Assembly: GCF_000485595.1 (NCBI RefSeq) | Contig: NW_014577150.1 | Location: 258,978 to 297,545 of the forward strand | Reading direction: 5' to 3' | Source of the DNA: Priapulus caudatus | Lineage: Eukaryota; Priapulida; Priapulimorpha; Priapulimorphida; Priapulidae | DNA: 38,568 nt | Shown here: positions 1 through 12,022 of the stretch, in pieces | Position numbering within the stretch: the first letter of the stretch is position 1 | How the letters are laid out: every line of letters starts with the position of its first letter | Translations under genes and position numbers: made by a program | Notes under the pieces: model-generated | What the model was told of the DNA's origin: nothing | Databases searched by the model: none | The model's input: the letters and a program-made list of their open reading frames with translations, nothing else

Positions 1-159
1 AACACCTCCTTTCGGCAACGCTTCTCTAGTATCCCGTCTCATCTGGATCGCGCTCTTTCCGTTCTCATCTGCCTGTCTATGCAAGAGTGTATAAATTATG
101 TGCGAATGCGCTGGGGGATATCCCCCTCATTTGAGCGCACACCCGCTGAATGATTGTAT

Positions 160-212
160 CAACAGTACATAATAGAAATAATATAATATAAAATCTCTAT
201 TATGTACTCTTG
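160..212. mobile_element. CARGAG micro-palindrome, copy 1
   Basis: A 53-bp foldback with arms CAACAGTACATAATAGA and TCTATTATGTACTCTTG (one mismatch). It is flanked by the direct repeat ATTGTAT (153-159 and 213-219), a 7-bp target-site duplication. It is a member of the family described in the findings. Confidence 0.75.
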
Positions 213-671
213 ATTGTATACGTCTCCTATGTGTGTAAATGTGCCGCTTCCCGTTTCCCCTCTACGTGCCAACAGTGGCCGCCGCCATCTATAAATACAT
301 GTGCTAGGCAAGGTTAAATACCACACCGCGTGTAACGGCGCCAGCGTACCGCGTTGCCCTCACCCTGTCCGTGCGTGCCTAATATAAACTGTGCACCTGT
401 GCAAAGTGAAGCAAATGCGGGGTTGAGAGCGGCAAGATTTGGCCTCAGTATGCGAATAGCGGCGATACTTTATGCACACAAATTACAATGGTCAATATTG
501 GGTATTTGGTTTTCGGAGTGTATGTGCGTGTATATAATCACGTCGAATTTGGCGTCTAGAAGCCTACCGCCTGGCTCATCGATCGATAGATGCGACGCGA
601 GTGCTGCGCGTACGCCGTACCCTGAATCTCTCTATATGCCACTCGCGTGACATCGTTAATTGCGTATTAAT

Positions 672-903
672 GGCCATCGTACTCGGAAATAATTATTTTT
701 CCCGCGGCTAAATTAGATGGAACAATTAAGGCCTCTGATTGGGTAAAAAGGGCCATAGATTAACCGTGGTAAAAATTATTATTTCTGATTACAACGTCCA
801 ACCATATGTATCAAGACGTCTGATTGGTTAAACGGGTTATAAGTTAACCGCGGTTAAATAATTTTTGCCGCGGTAAAAATAATTATTTCTGCGTACGACG
901 GCC
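672..903. mobile_element. MITE-like foldback with GGCCRTCGTAC termini
   Basis: Arms of about 36 bp (672-709 and 866-903) match in inverted order: GGCCATCGTACTCGG against GGCCGTCGTACGCAG, then AAATAATTATTTTT and CCGCGG. The interior holds a degenerate duplication (TCTGATTGG..TTAACCG twice). No target-site duplication was found. Confidence 0.55.
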
Positions 904-1026
904 AACCGTGTGGGGAGAACGGGGAGCGCTCAGTCGCAGGAATGTAGAACGAACGTGGCTGCCGGTTTTTTTGGGGCGTAGGCAGGTGCGCTAAATCGTA
1001 GACTAAAACTTTGCGAGATGTTCCTT

Positions 1027-1130
1027 GTGTCCGTGAATCGAGATTTTCTGAGAGGAACTGGTTTTGCTGTGACTCCTCCTGCAGTCTCAGCAAAACCAGT
1101 TCCTCTCAGAAATTCTCGATTCACGGACAC
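1027..1130. repeat. Hairpin with 43-bp arms
   Basis: Arms 1027-1069 and 1088-1130 are near-perfect reverse complements starting GTGTCCGTGAATCGAG; the loop is 18 nt (TGACTCCTCCTGCAGTCT). It is a stable foldback with no gene content and no clear flanking duplication. Confidence 0.75.
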
Positions 1131-1457
1131 ATTCTGATGTGCCGCTAGTTGTAGCCGCAGTAAAACTAGTTGCTCCCGAATTCTATCAGGAGCGAGGTCA
1201 AGTCTGTACGCAAGCAAGTGCTTGGTGATGACGTGTGCAGCGACGATTCGTGGCGCTGTATTATATTTGCTACACCTGTGCGTTCCGCTGGCATGCACAC
1301 GTATAGCTTTGACTAAGCTGAAAGGACACGGGTGGTAATATAAATTCTCCCTCTGCGCTGCGCATTCTGCTGTGGAGGGGAGGTAAAGCTGGGAGGGAAC
1401 GGCAGGAGAGGGGTAACGTGAAGAAAGATCTCGCGAGGAGACAACTCTGGGCTAACG

Positions 1458-1619
1458 CTCCATTAGGAGTGTTCCCAACTTTGATATGATTAATGATTAA
1501 TGATTGATAATCCTAACCCTAACCCTAACCTATATTAACATAACCTATATTAACATAACCTATATTAACATAACCCTAACCCATTAATGACATTAAAGTT
1601 GGGAACACTCCTAATGGAG
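1458..1619. mobile_element. Foldback element with telomere-repeat core
   Basis: Perfect 25-bp terminal inverted repeats (1458-1482 and 1595-1619, starting CTCCATTAGGAGTGTTCCC) enclose CCCTAA telomere-type repeats and a 15-bp unit (CCTATATTAACATAA) repeated three times in tandem. No target-site duplication was recognised. Confidence 0.75.
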
Positions 1620-1853
1620 TATCACCCCAACTCGGGGTTGCGCGGCGGGGGGGGGGATAACTATTTATAACACACCGTCAGTCGGTATCTTACGTGTAAA
1701 CGTTCGGTTGCGTTGGCTTGAAAGCAGTAAGCAATTGCCAATAATGCAGGTAGTAAGAAGTATACATTTTTAGCTCGCCTTGACCTCGTCAAGATGAGCT
1801 ATTGCCATGGGGTATCGTCCGTCGTACGTCCGTCCGTCCGTCAACATTTGGCA

Positions 1854-2430
1854 ACGGTCAACGATAAATTGAGAACCGTTTGACCCACATGTTTCAAATT
1901 GCATACAGTTGTTACTCCTATGGGAGAGATGTGAACGTCCTATTTTGGAGCACGCCAGTCGACCTACTTTCGAGCCACGTCCACTTTTTGGCAAAAATGG
2001 AAATCGCCATAAGTCAGTTCAGGTTCAATGGATTTTGCTCATTTTTGGTATGTGAATGAATAAGGACTGGCCCCAAAACATATCACACGGGTTTTGATTT
2101 TTTTTTTAATTAAGCAAATTAGGTAGATTTTGGCAATTTCACTATGCATTTCAGTGCTTGTACTGCCTACGGTCAACGATAACTCAAGAACCGTTTGACC
2201 CACATGTTTCAAATTGCATACAATTGTTACTCCTATGGTAGCTCCAAGAAACGGTATTGCTAGGGTTAGAATACCGTCGCATAGACAAGGGGTATAGACA
2301 AGGGTATAGACAATCCGTCGCACAGCCTGGTCGGGCTACTCCTATGGGAGAGATTTGCACTTACTGTTTTGGAGCACGCCAGTCGACCTACTTTCGAGTC
2401 ACGCCAACTTTTTGGCAAAAATGGAAATCT
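1854..2430. repeat. Duplicated segment, second copy interrupted
   Basis: The segment 1854-2006 (ACGGTCAACGATAA..., CCGTTTGACCCACATG..., GGAGCACGCCAGTCGACC..., TTTTTGGCAAAAATGGAAATC) recurs as 2169-2239 plus 2336-2430. About 96 bp separate the halves of the second copy, bounded by a repeated TACTCCTATGG. The intervening stretch has tandem GGGTATAGACAA. I see no coding potential. Confidence 0.7.
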
Positions 2431-2450
2431 AAATTCATTCGATTTTGTTA

Positions 2451-3709
2451 AATTTACCTACCTATACCTACCTAATCATACCTACGTGTAATACTGTGTT
2501 TTAGATTCTTCGTTATAATAATTTGACTGGAATATTTTATTACTTTTATTTGCGCGATAATCGAAAACCAAAATAGCGATCATTTAAGCGTTGCGCCATC
2601 TCTCGCCCAGATTTCAGACTTTCAGATCTGAAACATTTATTTTCGCATCAAAACTAACCCTGAAACAAAACTGAAATTTTCATTAGTATAAAACAGGGAA
2701 TAAGGACATTTGATCACATTTCGGTCCATCATAAATGAAACACTTACCAAATTTTAAATATCATCTCCCTCTTCTATCACACCCAAGGTGAGCTATAGTG
2801 TCAATTCTGTCAATTAGTGTCAATTAGTGTCAATTGACACTTTCATTAATTATGTTTTAGCACGAATGATTCATTCTGTAATATTTCCCATTCTTCGCTA
2901 AAAACGCCTGGCATCTCTAATTCGCTTTACCAGCAATTTCTGCGGAGCACACTGATGTAAAACTCCATATTGTGTAAGCTGGCCTGCCTCTGTGACCTTC
3001 ATGTTTGCGGCATGTTTCTTCAAGGGTTCGTATTTTCTGTGCCACACCTCTAAATGCCAAAAAAATCTGAAGAATTCGGGGCGGTAACGGTGAGGCACGG
3101 CCGTTAAAAGGCATCAATGGCACATTATTGATTATTGATACTCTTGCCATGGCCCCCTGAGGCACTGTACGCCCTCATAAACCAAGGTAACTATAACAGC
3201 AGCTTGCTTGGTTACTCGAAATATAAAGGGCTTACCTGAGCATGGTGCTGTAGCTACTGTAATAACCTTCTACTGATCGCCACCCTGGTGTTAAGTCTCT
3301 CGCTCCACAAAGTCATTATATGTTGTCATGGAGATGATCCCTATATTCGGCCACACATAGAGGCCATAGTAACAGTTGGCCTAGCTCAGCATGAATATAG
3401 AGGGTTCTCGCCGCGTTTGCACAATATCAGCACGTTTCACAACGTGTGAGCGCACAAAAATATATCTGGGATGGTCGTTATGTGATATCAAACCGAACGA
3501 AGTACATCACTAGCAGCGTCTGTCACATCAAGGTTTACAATCACTGCGATCACTTTGCTCCTAAACCAGCTCTTTTCTCTTTGTCTCATCTTGCGTGTGC
3601 GCGTCCCCGCTCTCACTCGCCCCATATAATCTCTCTGGTCATATTCTGTTGAGTTTTAACTCACCTGACACAGTCCTATGCAGCTTGTAGAATGGCATAA
3701 ACGTCTGTC
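2451..3709. other. Unannotated stretch
   Basis: I recognise no gene. The only structure is at about 2800-2842: three tandem (A/T)GTCAATT units ending in the hairpin AGTGTCAATTGACACT. Confidence 0.4.
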
Positions 3710-4250
3710 CGTCAACAATATGGGCACGAATCTAAACGGCTCGACGTACCGGTACTGTTTTTATATTTGGGACGTTGGGAGGTGGGGGGGGAAATCCGAA
3801 ATGACATAAGGCAGATTCTGGAGGGAGAGGGCCAAGCAGTGTGAAGGCCAGGGAATATGTTCCCTTTAACTTGAGGCATATGACATAATAATGAGGAAGC
3901 AGAATTGCAGCACAAATGTCAACGCATTGACCCTTCCATTTTCGGTATGTAAAGTCGGGATGAAAGATGCCCTCACCTTGGTAAAATTTGAAGTCACATA
4001 TGTCAGAAGGTAGTGGGCAAAGGATTTCTGACATTTTTGGAAAACATTGTCCAATGGACCGATAGGTGAATTTATGGCCTACCATTACATGACTTTATTG
4101 AAAGGACCATGAAATGTACTTTTCAATCACGTGCGAATTAGAGTTGCTGTGCAATGACCTTTTAACCCTCAAATGTTGAACATGGATTTGTTTACTGTTA
4201 ACAAAGGACTGAATTAAATGCCCTTTCTAGCCCTATCTGTTGAATGGTGG
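3710..4250. repeat. Dispersed repeat, copy 1
   Basis: It shares ordered blocks with 26440-27010: CGGCTCGACGTAC, a G-run, TGTTCCCTTTAACTTGAGG, CTTTATTGAAAGGACCATGA, ACGTGCGAA and TTGTTAACAAAGGACTGAA-like sequence. The order and spacing indicate one old repeat family of about 550 bp. The open frame on the minus strand here is not preserved in the second copy. Confidence 0.6.
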
Positions 4251-5582
4251 GTGTGATATGCTACAATTTCACGTGTAGATTTAAAAAGTGAAACTGAATT
4301 AAACAATGTTTCACCTCACTTCACTTAAAAATCATATTACTTGTTAGCTCCGTAGACCAATAGATTGTGCCCTAGAATTGTTTACAATCTGAATCTATTC
4401 TAAGGCCTAATTAATAGCCTTCCATACAAAAATGTGGCGAATTTTTCTGCGATAGTTTTTTCAGTTTCTAAACGTGTAACATTGAAATTCTAAGAAATAT
4501 TTACACATCTCGCTTTATTGACATCTTTCCTGCATCACAGAACACCGGCCATGCATTATCAGCTTTGTAATTACCCTATATTACTGTTTACATACTAATA
4601 TCACTTTAAAAGATATCATGGCACCATATTTTCAGTGCTGCCTGTTTATCTATTTACTTAGGAGACATGGTCAAGCTATGTATCACTTATTTATCATACA
4701 CAGCTAGGGTACGTGTTTCTATAGCTGTGTGATAATTAATGTATTTAGTACGAATATATTCACAGGTATTTATATATTGATTAGATAAATTTGCATACGT
4801 GAACCAGTGTGTGATGATTGTATAGGTAATGCAGATGCAGTTATTTGTTTTTTGTTGACGCCATATGCCTACGTATAAGCAATGTTTGACTATCTCGCGA
4901 ATGAAACCTTTACAGAATATAGAAGCATACAACTACAGCACCTGTGCTGCTGCTGCTGACGCATCCTAGCTGCGCTTTGTGTGTGCTGTCACTGTGTTAT
5001 TACCATGCAGGTAGCAACATCACATATAGCGGCAATAATTATAGCGTAGGTCGAATGCGGCAACACTCAAAATAGCCATTAATGTATATGCGAAAATAAC
5101 ACAGTTCAGTGTGTCTGTTTTTTGATTGGCATGTTTAAAAACTAGATTCCTTAATTGACGTGGATATGCGCGTGAAATATACGCGAGCATATTTACGTGA
5201 CTCAAATACCTTTTACACCTAACCTAAAATTACTTGTTGTACTTAATTCTGTTATACCCCCTAGTCTGTCTAATATAGCCTCGTACACGGAGAACATTCG
5301 GGCTATACGCCAAAGCAGTGTGCATATTATTGACACAAAAATAGGGAGTTTTGTAGATACTTTTACTTGTTAGTACAGGTACTGGTAAGTAAAGTATGAT
5401 CTTAGAGACCAGCTGTACAATAAAACACATTGCCAGTTTTCTGTACACAGCGTTCTTTAAACGTGAATTCGACCAGCATAACATTAAGCTATCAGTCATC
5501 ATGCCATCTAACAAAATCTGGCAAAAGTTCATTATTTTTGTAGGTCATGAATGCGTTTATAATTGCTTATACATGTATGCAA
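4251..5582. other. AT-rich unannotated stretch
   Basis: Stop codons are frequent in all frames. I find no exon with convincing splice sites, and no match to paralog B exon 1. The donor-like GGTAAGT near 5385 follows in-frame stops with no ATG, so it cannot be the missing exon of paralog A. Confidence 0.4.
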
Positions 5583-5590
5583 GGCACAAA

Positions 5591-5805
5591 GGCACGAAGG
5601 GTCGTTGTCGTATCAGGTACTACATATATGTACCCGAGGTAGTTTTAGGTTGTTTAGTATTATGTTTATATTTTTATATGAGGTATGTTTAGGGTTAGGG
5701 TTAGGGTACACTTCTGTAGTACAAGTCTGGTACACTTTGTGTACATACATATATGTACCTCGGGTACATATATGTAGTACCTGATACGACAACGACCCCT
5801 TCAGC
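5591..5805. mobile_element. Foldback element with TTAGGG core and 8-9 bp duplication
   Basis: Inverted arms 5599-5641 and 5756-5798 (43 bp, GGGTCGTTGTCGTATCAGG...) are near perfect. The core holds three consecutive TTAGGG-type units. GGCACAAA flanks both ends (5583-5590 and 5806-5813), extendable to 9 bp, so this is a real insertion. The duplication length fits hAT or Mutator-type elements. Confidence 0.7.
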
Positions 5806-5813
5806 GGCACAAA

Positions 5814-6512
5814 GCTTTATGGGATTATAGTTGTGCAAAGATTCCTGCCTATAAGTATAACGTATAACTGCATGTTGATGTGCAGCTAGGATGCAAATTA
5901 TGAACGGCGTTTTGTATTTGCTGGTCGTCATTTTTTTCCTGAGGGAGGGGTGTTAATTGCATTTGTCGCTGCCTCCGACGTGAATTTAATGAGCTTACAT
6001 TGAGCGCATTTGACATTTCTCGCCGGAGATGTTTTCAGAGCATACTGCGCATATCTACATTATTGTGTGCTACTTCTGAGTGAATTCTTTAAATGCAGCA
6101 TAATTTTTTATTGTAGCCCATTTTAGGTATTTTAAGATAAACTCTTGATAATAACAATAGGCCTCAATATGTTAAAGCTTGATTGGGTTATTTGGAAGTT
6201 TAAACGACATCCTTTATTTTAACCCTCATTTCTGCAGGCCATGGCGATATTGGTAAATTTACGCACGCTTTGATACATGACGTTGTTTGTTTTCCATAGA
6301 AGATGGGTAATCACCAAATTACTGATGTGCCGCATTAATTTAAAATCTGTCCTAATTTAGGCGTAATCATTGGAACAAGGCTATTGTCGTTATTGCTCAT
6401 AAAAACGCAAATCTTGAATCTGTTTTTACGTCACAGCTGTGTGGTTTGTGTTAACATGAAATTAAAAATAATCGGTATATTAGTAACATTTTTGTTAATT
6501 TCTTCATTTCAG
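5814..6512. other. Upstream flank or intron 1 of paralog A
   Basis: I see no exon here. The 3' end is a good polypyrimidine tract and acceptor for exon 2 of paralog A. Confidence 0.4.
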
Positions 6513-6596
6513 TCGAGGCCACCAGATGCTATGAGTGTCAATACTCCAATCATCCCGGAGGGGACCTCGTCACCTCACTACTGTCTGATACATTCA
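6513..6596 (+). CDS. Paralog A exon 2 (Ly6 domain start, CYEC)
   Basis: The acceptor follows a T-rich tract ending TTTCAG; the donor is GTAAGT at 6597. It is 84 nt long, the same as paralog B exon 2, with phase 1 at both ends. It encodes [16 protein letters not shown] and onward to DTF. It differs from the B exon at 21 of 84 nt. Confidence 0.85.
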
Positions 6597-7492
6597 GTAA
6601 GTATGAAAAGTAACCGGACCACGGTTTGATTTTGAATAACGACAAAATCAGATGTACTTAGTGTTAACTTAATATGGTGTGAGGAGACGAGGCAAATAAT
6701 CACAAACCATGAATTTCCTGAAGAATTGCTGATGGGCAAGCTCGCGATTGTTTTCTATTGCTGTTATATGATTTATACCCTTTATTGAATGCAGAGTGCT
6801 TTTAAGATTATTTTTGTCACTGATGTGTGTGTGTGTGTTTAAACAGACAACCTCGGCTTGAACCTTAATCTGGACAATTCAACATCATCGGAACAGTGTG
6901 CAGACAAAACGACCCTGATGCCAGATGATGACTCGAAAACTGTTAACTGTGAAGGTGCATGCTACAAGTTCAAGTTCAGTGAGGATGGTAAGTTAATGAC
7001 ACGGGCTTCAGTGGTTTGGTTAGAAACTCTAACATTTTGTGTGCTGGGTTCTTTTGGTAGGCTGTGTGTTCGTTATGGAAATTAATTTCATTTGTTTCTT
7101 AATGATGAGATTCGTGTTCTTTAATAAAAGTAGTGTCATCATGTATATTAACAAGAGCTAATAAACACCAGAGTTTTAAATCTAAGCTAATAAACACAAA
7201 GAGTTTATTAGCTCTTAATATTAAGTATAGTAAAAGTAGTATAACTGATCATCATGCAATCAATTTATTGTAATTTTTTCTCAAAAATGCAACATTTGTT
7301 ATAGATAAAACCTGGGTAGCCAGAGGTTGCTTCCAGATGCCGGTAGAGGAAAAGTGTGAAAAGCAAAAGCAGCAGGATGGAGAGGTGTGGACATGCGTAT
7401 GTTCTGGTGATCACTGTAATGGCGCAATCGCACATAGCTTCACCCTAGCCGCCCTTCTGCTGACCTTGTTCAGCACAGCTCTGCTTCTCTAA
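6513..7492 (+). CDS. Ly6/uPAR-like GPI-anchored protein, paralog A (exons 2-4 only)
   Basis: Three exons (6513-6596, 6847-6987, 7305-7492) with AG acceptors and GTAAGT donors join in phase 1 to encode the mature part of a three-finger (Ly6/uPAR) protein. The mature chain opens with CYEC, has ten cysteines in the same places as paralog B, ends the domain with C-V-C-x4-C-N, then runs into a hydrophobic tail ([17 protein letters not shown]) directly before TAA. That pattern is the family hallmark for a secreted domain with a C-terminal GPI-attachment signal, so an outer-membrane-leaflet protein is expected; ligand and function cannot be told. No signal-peptide exon matching paralog B exon 1 was found upstream within 6.5 kb, so exon 1 is either highly diverged, outside the window, or lost. 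An N-S-T sequon occurs just before the third cysteine. Reading frame is intact; I see no stop or frameshift. No AATAAA lies within about 1.9 kb downstream. Confidence 0.85.
6847..6987 (+). CDS. Paralog A exon 3 (third to fifth cysteines)
   Basis: It follows AAACAG and is followed by GTAAGT. It is 141 nt, phase 1 at both ends, identical in length to the B exon. It carries the third, fourth and fifth mature cysteines and ends in KFKFSED. It differs from B at 32 of 141 nt, with changes concentrated in the acidic loop after LMP. Confidence 0.88.
7152..7217. mobile_element. CARGAG micro-palindrome inside intron 3 of paralog A
   Basis: A 66-bp foldback with arms AAGAGCTAATAAAC and GTTTATTAGCTCTT. 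It is flanked by ATATTAA (7145-7151 and 7218-7224), a 7-bp target-site duplication. CTAATAAACAC occurs twice in it. The insertion plus duplication explains 73 nt of the 117-nt excess of this intron over intron 3 of paralog B. Confidence 0.75.
7305..7492 (+). CDS. Paralog A exon 4 (C-terminal cysteines, GPI tail, stop)
   Basis: The acceptor is TTATAG; TAA is at 7490-7492. It is 188 nt, as in B. It encodes the last five cysteines (including WTCVC and DHCN) and the hydrophobic GPI signal. It differs from B at only 21 of 188 nt, so it is the best conserved exon. Confidence 0.9.
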
Positions 7493-9065
7493 GTTTAGAC
7501 ATAAATGTGGGATGAAATCTTGAGATTGTAGCGAACCGTCGCATGTTAAATAATGCTGCAGTGAACATAAAAAATAGTGGCTTTCAACAGTACCACTTAG
7601 TTTCTTGTAAACTTTGTACACGTCTCACAAAGACTTCCAAATGTATCAGTTTGATGGGCATAAGACAGATGCTCTAAAATGTGGGTTGTAAACAGTAGGT
7701 TGGTTCATTTGCCTAATCAAACATAATTTGTGAGATCATAACTGCAATAACTGAAACAACACATGTATACAGCAATATTTAGATCTTCTATCCCACTCTG
7801 GGAGTTTTATGGGTGCATAATATCAACTCTCTGGTTATCATTTGTGGGATTTACCCATAGATGGTTCTGTAAAATCACAATGAAAATTGTCATGGTGTTG
7901 GTAGCTCATGTGACATTATGCTTCGTAGTTGTTGTTTTCTATGGTTTGGAAGTATTGATCTTAGTGAGACATATGTTTGTATCGGTTTTTGTGTGAATAC
8001 ATTCGTAGGTTTAAAGAAGGAACAGCTGGTCATACTTGGTGATATTTCAATTTATTTTGGCGCCAAATCGTGTCTATTTAAGTTAATTCAAACAGTTCAA
8101 ACGTTTTTCCGATTTTTGTAACATTTATCAACTGGATGCATAATTAGTGAGCTGAAGTTTGATTTGGAGGTTGTCTATTTTTATAGCCCCTGACATTAAA
8201 ATATTAATTCATAACTCGTTTGATTAGGTTGTGTGTGTTTCATTAATGGCTGGTGTAATAGGGCAAAGATAATGCCATACGTGTTTTTTTGTGTTCGAAT
8301 ATGGTACTAAACGATTTTAAGAATTGAACAGAAAAGCTGTGGTAGATGAAAAACAAATGTTCTTTATCATTGCCATTGAAACTATCTGTATTCTTATGTG
8401 TTTTGCTAATTTGGTCCATAGACTGTTCGTCTGCCCATCGAGCTGTATTCATATGAATATATAGATGGTTTTTCAACACTCTTGACAGTAACATTATGCT
8501 GATTATCATGACTAATGTAACGGTATTATAGTTATTGCTTTGGTATATTCTATCAAAGATCAAGATCAGGGCTATGCAATTGAAGACCTTCCCTGTGATT
8601 CCTCTTACAATAGTTTGTCGGTTACACTTGTTGGCATCAAGCTACACAGCCAGCTCTTCACACCACATTTGTCACCAGTAGTCGCAGGTGTGGTATTCAT
8701 TGTATTGTATTAAATTCGTATTTAGTTTATATTAAGTGTAGGTACGTAGTGTATAACTTGTTAACGTGATTAGTTTGCATGCACGTGTCGTTAGTTGTTT
8801 TTGTGTTTCATATAACGTTACATACACACGAGAGAGGAGAGAGCGAGAGAAAGATTGAAAAACAAACAAAAAATTACTTTACTACAATATTATAGCCCCT
8901 GTTGACCAGTTTGGCCCGTATGGCCAATTTTAGTGATAGTAATATAACGGGTAATAGCACTAGGTGATAACACCAGGTGAATCAATTACACCCTCTACCA
9001 TTCCAGCATGGATTTATTCTACGTTCAAAGTAATTGTAGTGATGTTAGTATTTGATAGTATTTCA
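7493..9065. other. Paralog A 3' flank
   Basis: It starts with the presumed 3' UTR of paralog A, which has weak similarity to the B 3' UTR in its first 30 nt. ATTAAA variants occur at 8195-8200 and 8709-8714; the first AATAAA is at 9386. No other gene is recognisable. Confidence 0.35.
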
Positions 9066-9236
<171 letters not shown>

Positions 9237-9579
9237 AGATGTTAGATAATAGAATGACCATATGTAATGTGTAAAATGTGATTGATGTAATTTCAAATTT
9301 GATGTGTTTTTGTGTGGGTCAGGGTATTTTAAGTCATAGTATCACAGTCTGTACCCTTTAAAGTTAGAATTCGATGGGTGTTTTAAATAAAATGTTTCAC
9401 CTGAGATACTTTTTGTTTATATTTATGGAATAAGCACTACTGTGTACATAACTGCTTGACTAACATTGCTAACTGGGCTTCCCTTGCGCCATGGGCTCAA
9501 GTTGATTCAATGCACACCTGATAAGACAACTGAATAAAAATAAAATATGATAGGAAATTAGAAATGCATCAAACCCTGT

Positions 9580-9598
9580 GCATCAAATCAATCAATCA

Positions 9599-9630
<32 letters not shown>

Positions 9631-9645
9631 ATCAAATCAAAGCAT
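9580..9645. repeat. (AATC)n microsatellite
   Basis: Tandem AATC with occasional AAATC variants. Confidence 0.9.
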
Positions 9646-11888
9646 GTGAAGGCCTGCTAATTTGCAAAATTACGTGTGTCAAATATGAGAATTAAGAATA
9701 TCAAAGCACACCGAGTGTAAATTTACAGAGCTTTCATGATTGAGCAAAAATAAAATAAAACTAAGAAACAGAATAGGTACAGGCGCACGCACGCACGCGC
9801 GCACACACAACATGTGTATTTTTGGAGTATGCACTACAGTTAAAAACTAAAATGGGGGAAATCGCTAGCGCAAAAATAGAAAAATCTGCAAAACGATTGC
9901 TACATGCATGGATATTCATGATTGAGGCCTGACTAACATAGCGCAAAGCACATCGATTGTGATACCCTCCGTTACTCCTCTGGTACGAACTACCGACTAG
10001 TTCCGTTACTCTTGGTCTCAGGGATCTCAATTTTATTTAGGGGGTTCGCTCTGTTCCTAGCTAGGGCACCAAATACACAAAAATCATCCTTACGCTATCT
10101 TGGGCAGTCACCTCTTTAAATGTTATTTTCTCAAGGTGAATTGGCAAAAGTCTATACTGAAAAAGATGTATTATTATTGGCTTGGAAAATATTCCTAGGT
10201 CTGTCTGTGCAGAAAAGTTCGTGATGCGCATGCAACCACTATGACCACCAACTGTGGGTTAATCAGAAATAGGACCTACCCTTCATTGCGTATGGCTATA
10301 TTATATTGCTACAGCGTTAATATAAGGAAAATATGTGAATAGCTATATAGGCTTAATATACAGTCCAATGCCCCGAATGACAGAATGATATTGTCTGGAA
10401 AGCAAGAATAGGTAGAACCATAGAAGACTATGGCATATAGAGACCGCGTTCTCTCGGGAAATACTAACCAGTTAACATCGACGGGTTCCAACTGGTAATT
10501 CATCTAAAACAGAAAGGGGAGTAGTCAGAAACATTTTAGCCATCACAGTAGTCATAATCGGCACTGTGGCGGTTAGTAAATTACTACGCATAACGTGTAG
10601 TGTGTGAGCAATATAAAAAATACGTTGAGAAAGAATGCGACTGCTTTGACTGCTACACTTGGTATTGTCTAGCACAAAACTGACAAGTCTTCTGTGCAAA
10701 CTTTGAATCTACTTTTGTGAACATACGGCAAAGTACATTTCAATATCTTATATAAATCATTGCATGATCTGTCACATGCAACCCTCACTTGTCTTTGCAA
10801 ATTCCAGCCTCGCAGGTTGAGAAGCCATTGAACAATTTATGTCCGATCTGAAAAAATGTCTAGGCTGCGTATGGAAATACTGTGCTGCCCAACGTGAAAT
10901 AATCTCACGTTAGACACAAATCTCAGTACTAATACATCACTATTAGTCTTTGAAAACAGATCATGGAAACAGATTGTGTCTCTGAGCTGTTTCAACTACT
11001 GGATTTTTGACGTTTTTAAATCATCAGACTGGTAATTTAGATTTACGCCGATACATTATTATGGTACTATATAAAAGTTTAAATAAAACGCACCGTGCCA
11101 CACTAAATATCTATGCAATATGTATTTAAGCCTTAAGGGACTTTATAAGCTATACTGACCTTTACTTATTTTGGCATGAGCGAATACATAGGACATCTTG
11201 CATTTTTTCAATGGATCGCAACTTTTTGCACTGTTGTGAATAAATATATATGTTTTACGATGCGCGCTCACATATAGGCCTACTAGCTAAGGTTAGCTTC
11301 AATAAATCAACAAATTTTAGTAATTAGAAACGAAGATATTCACTGAGAACTGAAAAAAACATCCAAAGCTTTATAGGTAGACTGAGATTTGTGGTACCCA
11401 ATCAGGACCCTATCGATATGCTGCACGGCTTCTGTTATTTAGAAAGAAACCGCTCGCTTTTAATTCATTTAGTTTCCTAAATAAATGATATAAGAAATAT
11501 ATCACCACAATGGTGTAAGAAGGATATTGAACCATGTATTCATTCATTAAAGTTTACCCGTTTAGGATCTCTGAGGTGTTCGACCACCTGCTGGTTTCTA
11601 CTGCTATACTGGTTACAGTTAAATGACCGCGTTTTCACCCGGTCTGCATATCTACGTTTTCTCCCTGTCTAATATACATCGCACGATTCGAGTATATATG
11701 TCTAAGCGAAAAGACACCGGGCCACAAATTGGGCAGGTGGCCGAGCAGGGTGGGTGCCTGGACGGATATGCATGGCTGGTAAAGAATAGGAAGAGTAAGC
11801 TGGTTTGTTAGGCATAAAATTAACCCCGGAACTAAGAAAACTCTACACGTGTAGAGAGAGACCAGCGATAGACCAGAGGCTATCGTAT
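9646..11888. other. Unannotated intergenic stretch
   Basis: Apart from a short ACGC run at about 9782-9808 I recognise no gene, RNA or repeat. Open frames are short and have no splice-site or family support. Confidence 0.4.
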
Positions 11889-12022
11889 GTAGCTGTAGTC
11901 GAGCTAATAATTGTCCAGCCATGTGTCTATTCTTTTTTAATAGTAGTTTTATCACGATAGCCTCCGGTCTATAAAAAAGAATAGACACATGGCTGGACAA
12001 TTATTAGCTGGACTACAGCTAC
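11889..12022. mobile_element. Foldback with 50-bp arms
   Basis: Arms 11889-11938 and 11973-12022 match with a single difference (GTAGCTGTAGTCNAGC...). A further inverted pair, AGACCAGAGGCTATCGT at about 11870 and ACGATAGCCTCCGGTCT in the loop, indicates a second, overlapping or nested foldback. Confidence 0.7.

Noticed and set aside
2735-2786. ATG-led stretch ending in AAG|GTGAGC, considered as exon 1 of paralog A
   Set aside because: The peptide (MKHLPNFKYH...) is not a signal peptide and the donor phase does not match exon 2.
3732-4085. 117-codon minus-strand frame
   Set aside because: It lies in a dispersed repeat whose other copy at 26440-27010 does not keep the frame.
6456-6629. Signal-peptide-like frame MKLKIIGILVTFLLISSFQS running into exon 2 of paralog A
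   Set aside because: The hydrophobic stretch is translation of the intron's T-rich acceptor tract, and its frame disagrees with the CYEC frame of the exon.
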